Assembly (NCBI GenBank): GCA_934045075.1
Contig: OW203730.1
Location: 10,902,692-10,966,691, forward strand
From: Yponomeuta sedellus
Lineage: Eukaryota; Arthropoda; Insecta; Lepidoptera; Yponomeutidae
DNA length: 64,000 nucleotides
Direction of reading: 5' to 3'
Shown here: positions 10,781 to 22,062 of the stretch, one piece after another
Numbering within the stretch: the stretch's first letter is position 1
Layout of the letters: every line of letters starts with the position of its first letter
Notes under the pieces: model-generated
The model's input: only the letters and a program-made list of their open reading frames with translations
Told to the model about the DNA's origin: nothing
Database searches by the model: none
Position numbers and translations under genes: made by a program

Positions 10781-12141
10781 AACCTTCTTACACATTTTTT
10801 TATATTTCTCCCATTCTGTCTCATAGATATTTAATCGAAATTTAAAATCACGTCACCCATTCTAGTTTTCATTTGCTTTTTTACATGCTTCCTCAACTGT
10901 TGACCAACCACATTTTTTTACTGAAATATTTTACCTTACAAATTACACATTTTTTCTGATTCTTCTGAACAGTTTTGTTTACAGCTTTAAAATAAATACA
11001 GTGGTTTTGAAGTCATACATATTTTATTATTATTCATTACAAGAACCCTTGCAATATGATCGATAAAACTGGCCAAGAGACTCTTGAATTAAATAAGAAG
11101 CAATGCTAACCTTCCTTTTTTTAGCTGCAGATACAGCCTACTATTGTTCCATCAAATAAACAAGCTCCCTTTTTAGCAAAAAGTCTATGACATCGGCTAT
11201 TTAATACAAAGTGCAGATTCAGGGGTTAATTCCGAAGGAGAAACAGCCTCATTACTGGCGGGTGTTTAACATTAAACCATTGGGCTAGCCGAAGCTTATT
11301 TGTGAAGACTTAGACGTTCGGTCAGGGATGCATATAGAGGATCTTTCCCCTTCCACACCGTTGGAAACTCTAGAGTCAAATCTAATATTCTTTCAGTACC
11401 GTGATTATAGGTTTTGGTAACAGGACTTAAACTATTCGATTAAAACATACACTTACTAAAAGAAAATTTCGAGAAAAATGAAAATATGTCAGCTGTTACA
11501 TACCAAGGTTACCACCTGCAGTATTAAAATATGTGAGAAATAAAACATATAAACCACAATTTCTTTTCAAGAGTAGGACGCATTCTAATATAAACCGTTA
11601 TTCCTGGTCTACATTCAAAAAATAATACTCTATCTATCTTTTTGTAATGTATATCTTGGCTCAAGGGATTAATTAAACACAACACTAACATCAATCTGCC
11701 GACAATAAATTGTCTAACCAATGATCCTGAACAAGGTGCATCTCTACCTTGGTGTACTTGACTACTTGGTACTTCCAGTAGTTATTTTGGCAGAATCGTC
11801 TTCAGCTTTTAATTCCGTCAATATCTGTTTTGCTGTCCCAACGCACCACAAACAGTATTAAAATTTGAGTCACGGTTCTAGATAAGATTTTGTCATTCAT
11901 TGGTTGCTATTTAAAATTTACTTTGACTGAAATAGTGTTTCAGTACTGACTGAAGTGGTTTTTCAATCAAAGGATTAATAATGACAATTTGTTCCGGATA
12001 GTTATTTTCACTAATAACCAGATTTTCTAAGATAAGTGCTTGATTAAGGTCAATCACCTCAATTGGCTGCTATCGGCACCTTAATAAATGTATACACAAA
12101 GACACATCGACGGGTTGACTTAATGATCTGCATAGACAAAT
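10781..12141. other. AT-rich, no feature seen
   Basis: No gene, RNA or repeat that I can name. Open frames here are short and AT-driven. Confidence 0.3.
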
Positions 12142-13070
12142 AGACAGCTACATCCCTTTTTTTTTTTTTTTCACCCAGGAGAAACCCCAATTACGGGTAC
12201 CACCGGCTCGGGGGAGCACAGTGGTTATGTCGGACTCCCCGCCCTGAAAAGGGCGGTATACCGACTAAAACTCCTGGGGTGTTCCTCCGCACCGCAAAGG
12301 ACGGGGCCACGGGAACGCTTGCGCACACTTCCGCGACCCCGTCTGCGGGCGCCCTTTCGGGCACTCCTTCGGCGGCGCTTCTGCCCCGTCGGTGCTCGAC
12401 GACGGGGCTAGAAAACGCCGCATCTCTTCGTTGGAGCGCATAGGGGCCAAGTGCGTATGATCTTGGCCCCCATACGCCCCAACGCGCCGCCCCCTCCATC
12501 CCATCGCAACCCGGTCGATGAGACGGGGAGGGCGGCGCACCTCCTCGTTGAGGCGCGTGGGGGCCCAAGGCCCGGTCCCCACACGCCCCACACGTGAGGC
12601 CCGTCACGTCGCCCACCAGCACTTCTCTGAAAGCAGAGAAGGCGGTGAGCGACCGCGCGGGCCCCCTCCGTGCCAGAAGGCACCCTCGGAACACGCAAGG
12701 GCGCCTTCCAGCCCGCCGTGATGGACGCGGAGAGTCCCCCGACCCTCCGCGTCCCGGCGGCCACTCTGGTCCGACTGGTACGAGGCGCGCGCGCTTCCGC
12801 GCAGCGGCGCCCCCCCCAGTCGGTCCTTCATTCGGTTGGTCGCCTGGGTCCCGCTCCACAAAGTGAAACAGGGCCCACGCGACCCCTCCCTCCAGATTTT
12901 TCGCCGCTGGCCAGCAAGATCCCATAAAGAGAAGTTACTGACCAGCGCCCAGGGTGCACCGGCCCTTGCCACTTACCCTTCCTACTGGTTCATAAATGAA
13001 TCAGTAGGAACGGAAGCGGAAGGGCACACGGGAAGGTAATCTGGCATCGCACCCCAGACAGCTACATCCC
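12142..13070 (-). mobile_element. GC-rich poly(A) retroposon (LINE 3' region), exact 15-bp TSD
   Basis: The direct repeat agacagctacatccc lies at 12142-12156 and 13056-13070. The insert between them (12157-13055, 899 bp) begins with 15 T, which is a poly(A) tail on the minus strand. Its sense 3' end reads ggagttttagtcggtatacc ... gccggtggtacccgtaattg ... tctcctgggtg-A(n). The insert is far more GC-rich than its surroundings. It contains an imperfect internal duplication of about 120 bp (atctcttcgttggagcgcat near 12421 and acctcctcgttgaggcgcgt near 12540). I take it as the long GC-rich 3' untranslated region of a 5'-truncated LINE; the family is not identified. The long open frames in it follow from GC bias. 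Confidence 0.82.
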
Positions 13071-13932
13071 TGCCCTAACCGTAACTAACGTACCGCATTG
13101 ACATTAATCGGAAGACCTTTAGCGGAAGTGCCGTCAACTGCCATTAGTAGAGCGCGCCTTGGGACCGAACCCTGTGGTAGCAGGTATTACGCTTCACTAT
13201 ATCAACTTTTAAACCGTTCTCAATCTGGGCTGGTATGTTTTCAATAAACTATTCTTTAACACGCGTTTTGAATACTGTTTTATTATTATTCTTATTTTAA
13301 TTCTTCATTGCCCTAATTACATGAGCAAATGTATAAGGGCGTGCTTAATGCAAGAAGCATTCTCTTCCAGCAAACCTTTGGTGTTAAAGAGACTCGCAAA
13401 GGGGTAGTGCAGGAAAAGAAGAAACACATAAAATGCGAATACTGTTCCCAATTCACTATACATCTCCTTAAAAAGAAAGAATTTATTTATCCATACGATT
13501 CTAAACAAGTAAATAACAATGTGACTGTAAACCTGTGATTCTGTGACTTGTTTTACAGATCATCCTGCCTCGAGTCGGCCTACGCCAGCGCTATCTGACA
13601 GCACAATAAAATGCACATTTCAATGCCGCGTCAGTCTATGCGCACACAATATTCCAAATCTTCTAGGCTACATAAAAACATAGTACGTGATACTGTAGCT
13701 TTTATTTATTAATTATTTGTTGTACACACTAGTGCGCGTTGTAAAGCTCCCAAATTCCCTAATCCCGAACTCCCCGGAGGCTGCCCGCTCGTTATTTTGC
13801 ATTTAATGTTGTAAACTTCCGTCCCTGCCACAGTTAGTGTGATAAGGAATGCGCTAATTGCTATTAATTCGGATATCCGAAGAAATGTCCCTGTTAAATG
13901 AGTCATTTGGAGCGATGAGGAGAACTAAATCG
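13071..13932. other. Non-coding, no feature seen
   Basis: No supported gene. The overlapping short frames at 13317-13538 on both strands have no recognisable content. Confidence 0.3.
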
Positions 13933-13979
13933 ATTCATGTCTTGATACAGCTTACAGTTAGCTGTATCAAGACATGAAT
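13933..13979. repeat. Perfect 20-bp hairpin, 7-nt loop
   Basis: attcatgtcttgatacagct at 13933-13952 is followed after tacagtt by its exact reverse complement at 13960-13979. No second copy was seen. It may be the core of a tiny foldback element, or a structured transcript. Confidence 0.75.
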
Positions 13980-14267
13980 GCTCTTTACGCCCTTTATTGT
14001 GGACTTCGTACGACCGAAGAGAGCAAAAATAGTATAAAGCCGACTTGCGTTTAGCTTATGTGGCATTTAACTATTTTTTTCTATAAAGTAGCCTTACAAC
14101 TAAGATAAATACGGACCCAAGTAATCTTTACGTCATGAACATCTCACCTCATCGTGGGCTATATGGAAGCACTTTATCTGAGGCCCACAGAAGATGAAAT
14201 TGAGAGGCAAAATCAACCAAAAAAAATGTTAAGATAAGGCGACATAGGTACCACAAGTATATGGAAA
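13980..14267. other. Non-coding, no feature seen
   Basis: Ordinary AT-rich DNA without recognisable content. Confidence 0.3.
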
Positions 14268-14277
14268 AAGATCTAAT

Positions 14278-14490
14278 GAATTTTAAAAACCTATTTAAAG
14301 GCTTAAAATTCCGCCCATGCCGGGATTCGAACCCGCGACCCCTGGCTAACCGTACCAGTGCTCTCCCAACTGAGCTAATGGGCAAGTTGGGAGAGCGCTG
14401 GTACGGTTAGCCAGGGGTCGCGGATTCGAGTCCTGTTTTAAATCCGGTTTTAAAACTGTCCTCAGCACGGGTTAGTGCAACAAAAATAAT
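14278..14490 (+). repeat. tRNA-like SINE, copy 4, head-to-head inverted form
   Basis: The left half is the reverse complement of tRNA-like head plus body (aaaacctatttaaaggctta ... ctgagctaatgggc). The right half is a sense head beginning agttgggagagcgctggtac and running into body and tail (cagcacgggttagtgcaac). The two heads share the variant cggttagccagggg, so they come from one source. The flanks aagatctaat (14268-14277) and aaggtctaat (14491-14500) form a 10-bp duplication with one mismatch. Confidence 0.8.
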
Positions 14491-14500
14491 AAGGTCTAAT

Positions 14501-16225
14501 CAACTTTATAATGAGGTAGATTCAAATAATAATACTGGTGCACTTTTCGTCAACAAAAAGAAGGAAATTGGCATAATTTGCAAGATTTTTCAGATGAAAC
14601 AATTTTACGACGTCCGTAAACTGAAACCACTCAAATTCTATGTAAAGACTTCTCTCTCAATTTGTTTTATCTATAGATAAATTTTAAGGAGTTTAATTAT
14701 GGTGGTGTGCCTTCTTCTGAAAAATCAAGTAAACGAAAAGGAATAATTATGACCATAATTTGTTTCATAAATGTCGTACTTTCTTTTATTCAATTCAAAT
14801 ATTTTTGATATTTAGGTAACATGTTTTTAGTAACTAATTTACCTGCGTTACAATAATTATAACCTCTTAGGAAATCTTTTACAAAGGCTTTGTAAATGAA
14901 AGGTCACTCTCTGAAAGTTTCAAGTGACAGGAATAATTAATTTATGATAATTTTTTTCATAAAAAAACATATTGAACCACAATTTTACTGCTAATGCAGT
15001 TTATCGGAAAGCTCTTGGTATTTTTTCATAACCGACAGTGTCGATAGTACTTTCTGAGTCTGAAGCATACGATGGGTTTACAAACTGCTTAAAAAAAACT
15101 TCTCCACGATACAATCACTTATCCTTGTTTCAAACTAGGATACCAAGTGCTGTGGTAAATCTAATATATATATCTATATGTGGTAAATATATCTAAGGAC
15201 ATCACAAATATGAAAATGAACCCAGGCTGAAATTATTTATTTATAATTAATTCAGTGTATTAACTACATAATATAATGCTGCAAAAAAACTATCATGCCT
15301 ATGAATACGGCTTGTCGTCCCCTGAAAAAGTGCTACGGGCAGCGTCATTCCCTTTAAAATGGTCTCTTAGAAAAATCGCTTTTTCATCCCCGGTAATGGC
15401 CGCTCTTTCCGGGGACATTTTAATTAACTTCGACGGAAGAAGTGCTTTTTTAGTTCCCCTGATGAATTATCGATATAATTCCGGCCTGAGCCGCTAAAAC
15501 CCTTTGTTTCAATTGTTTCGAAGTTTTATAGAAAGCTCAAATTTTTACAGGATACTTAGAGGTTTTTCGGCGAAAAGTTTAGAACCGTGCAAATGCCTGA
15601 AAGATTTAGTTTTTCTCTTATCTCATTTTTTTCAAAACTGCCTTCTTCCTCTTAATGTGCCTTTCCATCAATGGAGGCTAGCTGTTAGATCTTTAAAACG
15701 TTCTCTGCAACTCTGACCAACTCTTCCGCATCATCAAAATTACCTAGTAAAAACAATAATTCATATTATCTAATATTATTAATGCGACTATTGAGATGTT
15801 TACATGTTACATGATGATAAATGAATTACTATGGCTCCTAAACGCGTCAGACAACACATAAGGGAGGTTTACGATCAGACAAACAACTTTTATTGTACAT
15901 TTCTACTTCTTTATGCTATGTAGACGTAATAAACCAGGATGTTTTTCAAGAACTTATTAGTTTGGTATATTACAAAGACAGAAAACATTTTGTGTGGAAA
16001 AAACACTATTATAAAAAAAGTCTGCTTGATAACGTAACTATTGACTATTTGTCATCTTGGCAAGTGCTGTATTTTTGTCTTATAATATTTGTTATCTTGG
16101 TAGTTAGTTTATGCACAACTGTAGTAATATTAATTGACTGACAATACAAAATGCATGTTTGTTCTTATTTGTACAAATTCGTGGAATCTGTGCACTGAGT
16201 CTACTAACGAAACCCTGCATGCAAA
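14501..16225. other. Non-coding; block of balanced composition at 15270-15720
   Basis: Two consecutive ORFs (15276-15497 and 15504-15716) lie in a stretch less AT-rich than its flanks. They have no domain, no splice-linked partner and no repeat copy in this window. I do not call them genes. The frame at 15893-16141 starts at TTG and is AT-rich. Confidence 0.3.
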
Positions 16226-16227
16226 TA

Positions 16228-16453
16228 CAGTCTGTTAGCTTTTAGAATATACCTCGGCTACTATCGGATAGAAACGGATATATCCGTGTTATAGAAATAC
16301 CGGAACTAATATGACACTTATCTTTACACAACTTTTCAAAATAGTGAAGAAACGTTTTATACAGAGCAGAAAGTAGTATTACACTCGTGTGCTTTCGGCG
16401 AAGACCAAAGCCTACTCTAGAGCCCGAGGTATATTCTAAAAGCTAACAGAATG
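16228..16453. mobile_element. Tc1/mariner-type MITE, copy 1, 226 bp
   Basis: The ends start cagtctgttagcttttagaa, with a 30-bp inverted repeat, and are flanked by TA at 16226-16227 and 16454-16455. CAGT termini with TA duplication are the hallmark of the Tc1/mariner group. It has no transposase frame. A second copy of exactly the same length is at 30399-30624. Confidence 0.88.
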
Positions 16454-16455
16454 TA

Positions 16456-16787
16456 CCTGACTATGCAGTTTTACGCATAGATCGACATCAAGGACAAGAG
16501 TTCGTCATTATTTCCATTGTGTTACTGCGGACATTATATTGAAAAATATATAAGTACTCTTTACTAATATTAAAAAGAGTTTGTAAAAGTTTATATGTTT
16601 GCATGCAAGAGATAATTCCGAATTTACAAATTCCTTCTTTAGAATTGAGAATTTAGGATACAGATAGGCTGTAAGCTAAACCGTTTACCATGCGAACACA
16701 CTCGTAGTCGCGAGCACTGCCAGTATATAATAACAAAGTTCGATTGTGGGCATCGTGCTATAAAATCTACGCGTAACCAGTAATAAC
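16456..16787. other. Non-coding, no feature seen
   Basis: AT-rich DNA between the MITE and the LINE fragment. Confidence 0.3.
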
Positions 16788-17253
16788 AAATGCTATATAG
16801 GTGGCTGGGGCATGTGCATCGCATGGACCACGCTCGATTGCCCAGGCGGGCCCTTCTCGGAGAAGTCGCGCATGCAAAAAGACGAATTGGAAGACCAAAT
16901 CTTCGCTTTAAAGATTGTGTTAAACGCGATATGACTGCATTTGGCATCTCCAGCAGTCAATGGGAGAAGCTCGCGGAGGACCGTGACGAGTGGAGAAAGC
17001 TTATCTCCGAAGGATGCACCTCGCATGATGAGGCATGGTTTGAGCAACTTGCCGATAAGCGAGCAAAGAGACATGCTCGTGCCCTAAATCCCGACCAACC
17101 GGGATCTTCCGCCCCCTGCACATGCCATATGTGCGGACGTGGCATTCACTCTCGCATAGGGCTTTACAGCCACCAGAAAACATGTCTACAATCCAGGATT
17201 GCTGCATAAATCATCTGTAATAGATGCAAAGGCCCTTGATGATGATGATGATA
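16788..17253 (+). pseudogene. LINE ORF2 C-terminal fragment with zinc-finger end and (GAT)n tail
   Basis: The 139-codon frame 16790-17209 starts RWLGHVHRMDHARLPRRALL. The motif W-GH-RM is the conserved start of the post-RT region in many RTE/CR1-type and related retrotransposon proteins. It ends with a Cys/His cluster, CTCHMCGRGIHSRIGLYSHQ followed by KTC, a C2HC-like finger. The TAA is followed by about 25 bp of 3' UTR and then gatgatgatgatgat at 17238-17253, which is a simple-repeat tail. The RT and endonuclease domains are missing, so this is a 5'-truncated insertion whose surviving frame is intact. Another post-RT fragment of a related kind is on the minus strand at 31325-31675. Confidence 0.8.
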
Positions 17254-18015
17254 AAGAAAAATTATGTGACCAGTCAGACGTTGTAGGACCTGAGAAATAA
17301 TTTTCATTTCTTATACTCGGAAAGTAGTGTTGTTTTGATCTGATTATTGGGTGGAAAATGCTGCTTCCCTCCCTAGAGAGAGAAAAAGTCATTCCAATCA
17401 CTTCCCACCTAAGGGCCGGACTGAACTTTAAAAATAGAATGAAATCAGCTGTGAAGAGTTTCACGTAAAAAAACTACTTAAAAAATGCTGGGGCCATGTG
17501 AGTTTCTAAACAGCCAGTGTGCGCAACGCAGAGCGCAACAATTACGCGCTGAGTTCCATATCTAAAATTTAAAATGTCGACATAAATTGGCGGGATACTA
17601 ATCCGTTATATTATTATGTATCTGTGACGGAATTCAAAAAAGTTAATAGGTAATTATCTTTTATGCTATGATTTGAATATTAAAAATGAGTTTTTATTTT
17701 CCTCATATTCGAAATGAAAAGTAGAGTATTTAACACGGGTAAAAGACTCAATTCCTATTCGGACTATAGTCTAAATACCTCGGGAATTGATTCTTTCCAT
17801 ACTCGGTTAACAATCTACTGTTTAGGTGGTTCAGATTTGCTCAGTACCTACAGCGTCCTCTCAGGTTAGTTGCCTGGTAAAGGTAGCCACAGAAGAGGCG
17901 ATGTAAATAAGTACATAGCTAACCAGGCCGAGGTTACCTTACGGTGTTTACCTGCACTGTTTTTAAGTTATTTATTTATCTACTGTTATCTAACGGTCCG
18001 TTACTAGAATTGAAC
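17254..18015. other. Non-coding, no feature seen
   Basis: Mixed to AT-rich DNA with no recognisable gene or repeat. Confidence 0.3.
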
Positions 18016-18028
18016 CAAATATTACTTA

Positions 18029-18186
18029 TTATATTCTTTTTTTAATGCACTAACCTGTGCTAAGGACAATTTTAAAAACCTATTTAGAGACTGAAAATTC
18101 CACCCATGCCGGGACTCGACCCCGCGACCTCTGGCTAACCGTACCAGCGCTCTCCCAACTTATCTAATGGGCAACTTATTTATTTA
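18029..18186 (-). repeat. tRNA-like SINE, copy 5, with exact 13-bp TSD
   Basis: The minus strand carries the tRNA-like head truncated at its 5' end (gcccattagataagttggga), the B-box, body and tail (acaggttagtgcattaaaaa). The direct repeat caaatattactta flanks it at 18016-18028 and 18187-18199. This copy is a simple, non-inverted insertion and shows that the family moves by retroposition, with an AT-rich end after ttagtgcatt. Confidence 0.88.
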
Positions 18187-18488
18187 CAAATATTACTTAA
18201 CTCAGAGCATCAATATCATAAAGGTACATGCCTCTTGTGAGGCAACTGTACTGCCGCTATGCTACCACGGCTGCTGGCTGTGCTACCTGCGCTACCATTG
18301 TGAACCAAAGGGAAAATAGAAAAGTGATATATATTTTTGAACTAACACTTTCTTAAGCACTACAAATTATTAACTTTAATAATAATAAATATTGATTTAT
18401 TTATTTATCGTATGGCATTTTACAATGGCCTCACAACCAGACACAATGCGTTTATAATTAATAATAATGAAATGTCAAAAATTTGAAG

Positions 18489-20705
18489 TCAAAATTTACA
18501 ATTATTAAGGTACGTAACCGAGTCGCCGGAGAGGTTTATGAAATCATCTTTCATCCCATGATACTTGGTCAATTCACATTCGTAGACTATGTGATCAATG
18601 GTTTTTTGTGGGTGACCGCATTCGCAGGCGGCCGAATCACACCAGCCCCATTTGTGCCATAGGTAGGCACAATTGCCCACACCCGTCCTGAGGCGGTTTA
18701 GGCGGCACCAAACGTTTCGCGTTGTTTTGAAGCCCGCGGGTCGTTCCTGGGTGTTGAGTTCAAAAATGTCTTTTCGAGAGCTGTTGGTTTTCCACTCATC
18801 TAACCATGCATTGTTAGGACTCCACAAAGGGTTATAGGTATGGTACGATTTGGCGGGTGGGTCGCGTGACTTAAGCCTTGTAGTCGCGAGATGGCACAGG
18901 TCGTCGTTAATGGGTAGTAACGGGTTTGTCGCAATTTTCTCGAGCTCTCGTTTCAGGCACATTTCTCTACGGATGTGTGGGGGAGCGATATTGCTGAGAG
19001 CAGGCAGCCAGTAGGTTGGGGTTGGCATTATACATCCCGTAATTAACCTCATCGTGTGGTTGAGCTCTGTATCTACCGCCGCCACGTGAACGCTGTTCTT
19101 CCACACAGGGGCACAGTATTCGGCCGTTGAATAAACCAGTGCCATGGCCGAGGTCTTTAGGCATGCAGCACTAGTGCCCCAGGAGGTACCAGTGAGCTTT
19201 TGTATGATACTGTTTCTGCTTTTCATTTTTCCTGCCAGTTTACTGAGATGTTGTTTGTATGTGAGACTCCTATCGAGGGTAACTCCGAGGTATTTCGGGT
19301 AAGGGTTATGCTGAAGAGTGGTGTTTCGGAATCTCACATTTAGTTTTTTGTCTGCTTGTTTGTTGTTGAGGTGGAAGCAGCTTACTTCTGTCTTGGTCGC
19401 GTTGGGACACAGACGCCAATGTTTGTAGTACTCGTCCATCGCCATCAGATCTGCTTCCAGTACCTTTTCGGCAGTTTCAAAGCTTTTAGTCTGGGTTACT
19501 AGGGCTAGGTCGTCAGCGTATCCAAATTTCCTTGATGAAGTGCTAGGGAAGTCGTGAGTATACACATTGAAAAGTAGCGGGGCCAGCACTGAGCCTTGCG
19601 GAAGGCCATTATTTAGGGATCGTCTACTGCTTGAGTGTTCGCCTAGAAATACCTGGAATGGTCTGTTCGTAAGGGCATCCTCTATAAGTCTGTAGATCCT
19701 AATGCATGGTATGATCTTGAGGAGTTTGATTAGTAGCCCTTGCCTCCATACGGTGTCGTAAGCAGCCGTTAGGTCGATGAAGGCAACCGATGACTTCTCA
19801 CCACGCTGAAAACCTCTTTCTATATGAGTGGTTAATGCAAGAACCTGATCGCAGCAGTTTCGTTTCGGGCGAAAGCCTGCCTGCTCTTGAGGAATGTTCT
19901 GATCAATTGTGTCCGAAATGCGATTGTAGATTATTCGTTCCAGGAGCTTGTACACGATGCTCAGGAGTGCTATGGGCCGGTAGCTTTCTGCATTGTCTTC
20001 AGGTTTTTCCGGCTTCAGTATAGCAATTACTTTGGAAGCTTTAAGTTCGGGTGGAATCTTTCCTGTTAAAATGATGTTAGAGAAGAACTTTGCCAGCCAT
20101 GTCTGCACTCGTGGGCCACTGTTCTTTAAGAACTCCGGGAATATTCCGTCATCTCCACAGGCTTTGTTCATTTTTATATGCTTGATAGCGAGAGTTACTT
20201 CGCCGACCTGTACGGGGGCGCTATACATACTATTGGGTGTTGTTATGGATTTTATAGTTTTTAGTTCTTTACGTATTTTGCGTGTGTGGGCTTTGTGGCT
20301 GGGGGCTTTTGAGAGGAGCACTATTCTGTTTGCTATGTCATTCGGGCTAGCCTTGCTGAGCTTGGGTTTCATAGTTGATGTTTTCCCTGTAGTTAGCCTT
20401 CTTAGAATGTGCCATGCCTTTCGGCTAGAATGCGTAAAGTTCATATTGCCCACGGTGTTTTCCCATTTTTCCTGTCTAGCATGGTCCAAGGATTCAATAA
20501 GTTGATGGGCTGTGTTCTTGTCGGCAGTCCTATTGAATTCTTGCCAGAGCTCCTCTGTACTGTCGTTCCAGCAAGGGATGTACTGTTTTCTGTACCCTCG
20601 TGGAATCGATTGCTTAGCTACGGCTATTAGTAGTCCTTTAAATCTACCGAAGTTACTGGGCAAGGGTTCGATCCATCGTATACATTCGTCCAGTTTTTTT
20701 GGCAT
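18489..20705 (-). pseudogene. LINE reverse transcriptase part of ORF2 (frame-shifted from endonuclease)
   Basis: This is a 738-codon frame. The motifs in order are IPRGYRKQYIPCW (about 34-46), SYRPIALLSI (241-250), EQAGFRP (274-280), FIDLTAAYDTVW with catalytic D311 (309-320), GLPQGSVLAPLLFNVY (367-382) and KFGYADDLALV with D398 and D399 (393-403). A thumb/connection region follows. Near the end comes RLNRLRTGVG and a Cys/His cluster (CECGHPQKTIDHIVYEC), as in I- and Vingi-like elements. All catalytic residues are present and the frame is uninterrupted. The ATG at its start lies inside the frameshift region and is not a real initiation site; the upstream part is the endonuclease frame. Confidence 0.88.
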
Positions 20706-21576
20706 AGTTTTCCCAGTTGGCCTTTTGGAAATTCCAACGAGGGCCAGGGTAGGATTGGACTATCGGTATTTTTAGTCCAATTTCTATTAGAACGGGTCGG
20801 TGTTGGCTTTTTGGAAAGTCCGTTAGGATTGTTTTCTGTACAGGTAGGGGGCGGTTTTCTTGATCTTTGGACACGAAGACAAGGTCCGGGTTATAGTCTC
20901 TTCCCCATCGGGCGGATTTGAATGAGCCACTGCTTTTATTATCGTGTACAAGGAATGAGTTTGATTTGTCGGCCCAGTCTACTAATCTTTTACCATTCTC
21001 ATCGCTGTTGTTATAACCCCAGTTTGTGTGATGGCTGTTGAAGTCTCCTATGTATATGGAGGGGTGATCGAGCCCCTGTAAGGCTGGCGACGGCCATTGA
21101 CTTTTCGGTGGCTTATAAATGTTAGTGATCTTAGTTTCACCTAGCTCAATTGATGTAGTGGCGATGTTCTCGTTGTCTATATTGTTCGAGATGACAGTAG
21201 CAGATTGTGCTATAGAATGGTGCAGGTAGATTGCAGTGCCATATTGTGCGTGGTAGGTAGCTGCGACTAGGTTGTAGCCGGCGATATCCCCTCTCCGGGC
21301 GAGTTGAGCAGCGTCCGGTGTGTGCGTTTCTTGAAGCAGCACAACGTCAATGTCAAGTTCATATAGTACCTTTTGTAAGCATTCTGTTTTAGACCGGCTT
21401 ATGCCTTCTACGTTAAGGGAGCAGATACGGATTGTAGGTCCGATATCTTTTGTCAATGGGCTCTTAGAAGAGCCGTTTGGTTTAGCATTGTGTTTATTCA
21501 GGAGCATTGTATAGTGTAGTAGACCAGTGTTTGCTGCGAGGCTCTCAGGGAACAGTGCAGCTGCCGGATTTGTCAC
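20653..21576 (-). pseudogene. LINE APE-type endonuclease part of ORF2
   Basis: This is a 307-codon frame beginning at GTG; the first ATG is 23 codons later. Apurinic-endonuclease motifs are intact: SLNVEGISRSK with N55, VLLQETH with E83, YGTAIYLHH (112-120), IYIGDFNSHHTNWG with D178 and N180 (174-187), and SQHRPVLIEI with H259. The frame leaves register at a run of seven A (minus strand; T7 at 20694-20700). Removing one A would continue directly into the RT frame, so a one-base homopolymer gain explains the break. A sequencing or assembly error is an alternative. Confidence 0.85.
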
Positions 21577-21654
21577 TCTCTTAGCACCACCCAGGGGTCA
21601 CGTGTAAGGTATGTGGCGGTTATTCTTACGGACGTGGAGTAACAGATCTCGTTA

Positions 21655-21853
21655 GCCCCATACTAAGTACAACTAAATGACTTAAGTTACAGGATAGATT
21701 TAATACAATAAATACATAGATACTCGTAACATCCAAGACCCGAGACAAACTGGAAAAGTTCGTTTCCTAGTTTGACCCGGCCGGGGATCGAACCCGAGAC
21801 CTTCGGTTTTACAGTCAACATGCCAAACCGCTGTCCCACCGAGGCTGGCTTTT
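21655..21853 (-). repeat. tRNA-derived SINE, second family
   Basis: On the minus strand it reads agccagcctcggtgggacag, an A-box-like segment, then ggtctcgggttcgatccccg, a clear B-box, then gggtcttggatgtta, an ATAA-rich stretch and cttagtatggggctaacgag. The piece gtcttggatgtt ... tagtatggggcta is shared with the SINE at 24066-24262. Confidence 0.72.
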
Positions 21854-21869
21854 ATCGCAAGAGTCCGCT

Positions 21870-22062
21870 TTGAGAAGGGCGAAAGTTTGTGATTGTAAGT
21901 TTGTTACTTCTTCACGTCTAAACGGTTGGAGCGATTTTAATAAAATTTGGTATGGAGTTAGCTGACACCCTGGATTAACACATAAGCTACGTTTTACTGC
22001 GGGAAAATATCTTAGTCCCATGGGAAAACCGACAAACCGCGGGTAACACTGCGGGGCACAGT
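21870..22062 (-). repeat. Dispersed repeat with ggtgtcagctaactc core
   Basis: On the minus strand the core reads gtaaaacgtagcttatgtgt, taatccagggtgtcagctaa, ctccataccaaattttatta, then aatcgctccaaccgtttaga and cgtgaagaagtaac. Other copies are at 25982-26215, 26470-26615 and 63172-63385. The 63 kb copy also preserves an outer segment (ctccgcggtgttactcgcgg) and ends in ataatattagtgtgat. I recognise it as a repeat common in Lepidoptera but cannot name its class. Confidence 0.65.

Larger units (their letters stand above)
18393..21640 (-). mobile_element. Non-LTR retrotransposon with endonuclease and reverse transcriptase
   Basis: On the minus strand the order is: possible C-terminus of a preceding ORF (stop at about 21574-21576), endonuclease, reverse transcriptase, a Cys/His region, a short 3' UTR and a (AAAT)n-type tail at about 18395-18408. 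The order APE endonuclease, RT, C-terminal Cys/His cluster places it in the broad I/Jockey-like group of LINEs; the clade is not resolved. One frameshift separates the two main frames. The exact 5' boundary is uncertain because a SINE adjoins it from about 21655. Confidence 0.82.

Noticed and set aside
12191..12925. 244-codon minus-strand ORF and several overlapping frames
   Set aside because: They lie wholly within the GC-rich retroposon and exist on both strands because GC-rich DNA has few stops. No domain is seen.
15893..16141. 82-codon frame with a hydrophobic C-terminus
   Set aside because: It starts at TTG with no ATG, is AT-rich, and the hydrophobicity follows from T-rich codons.
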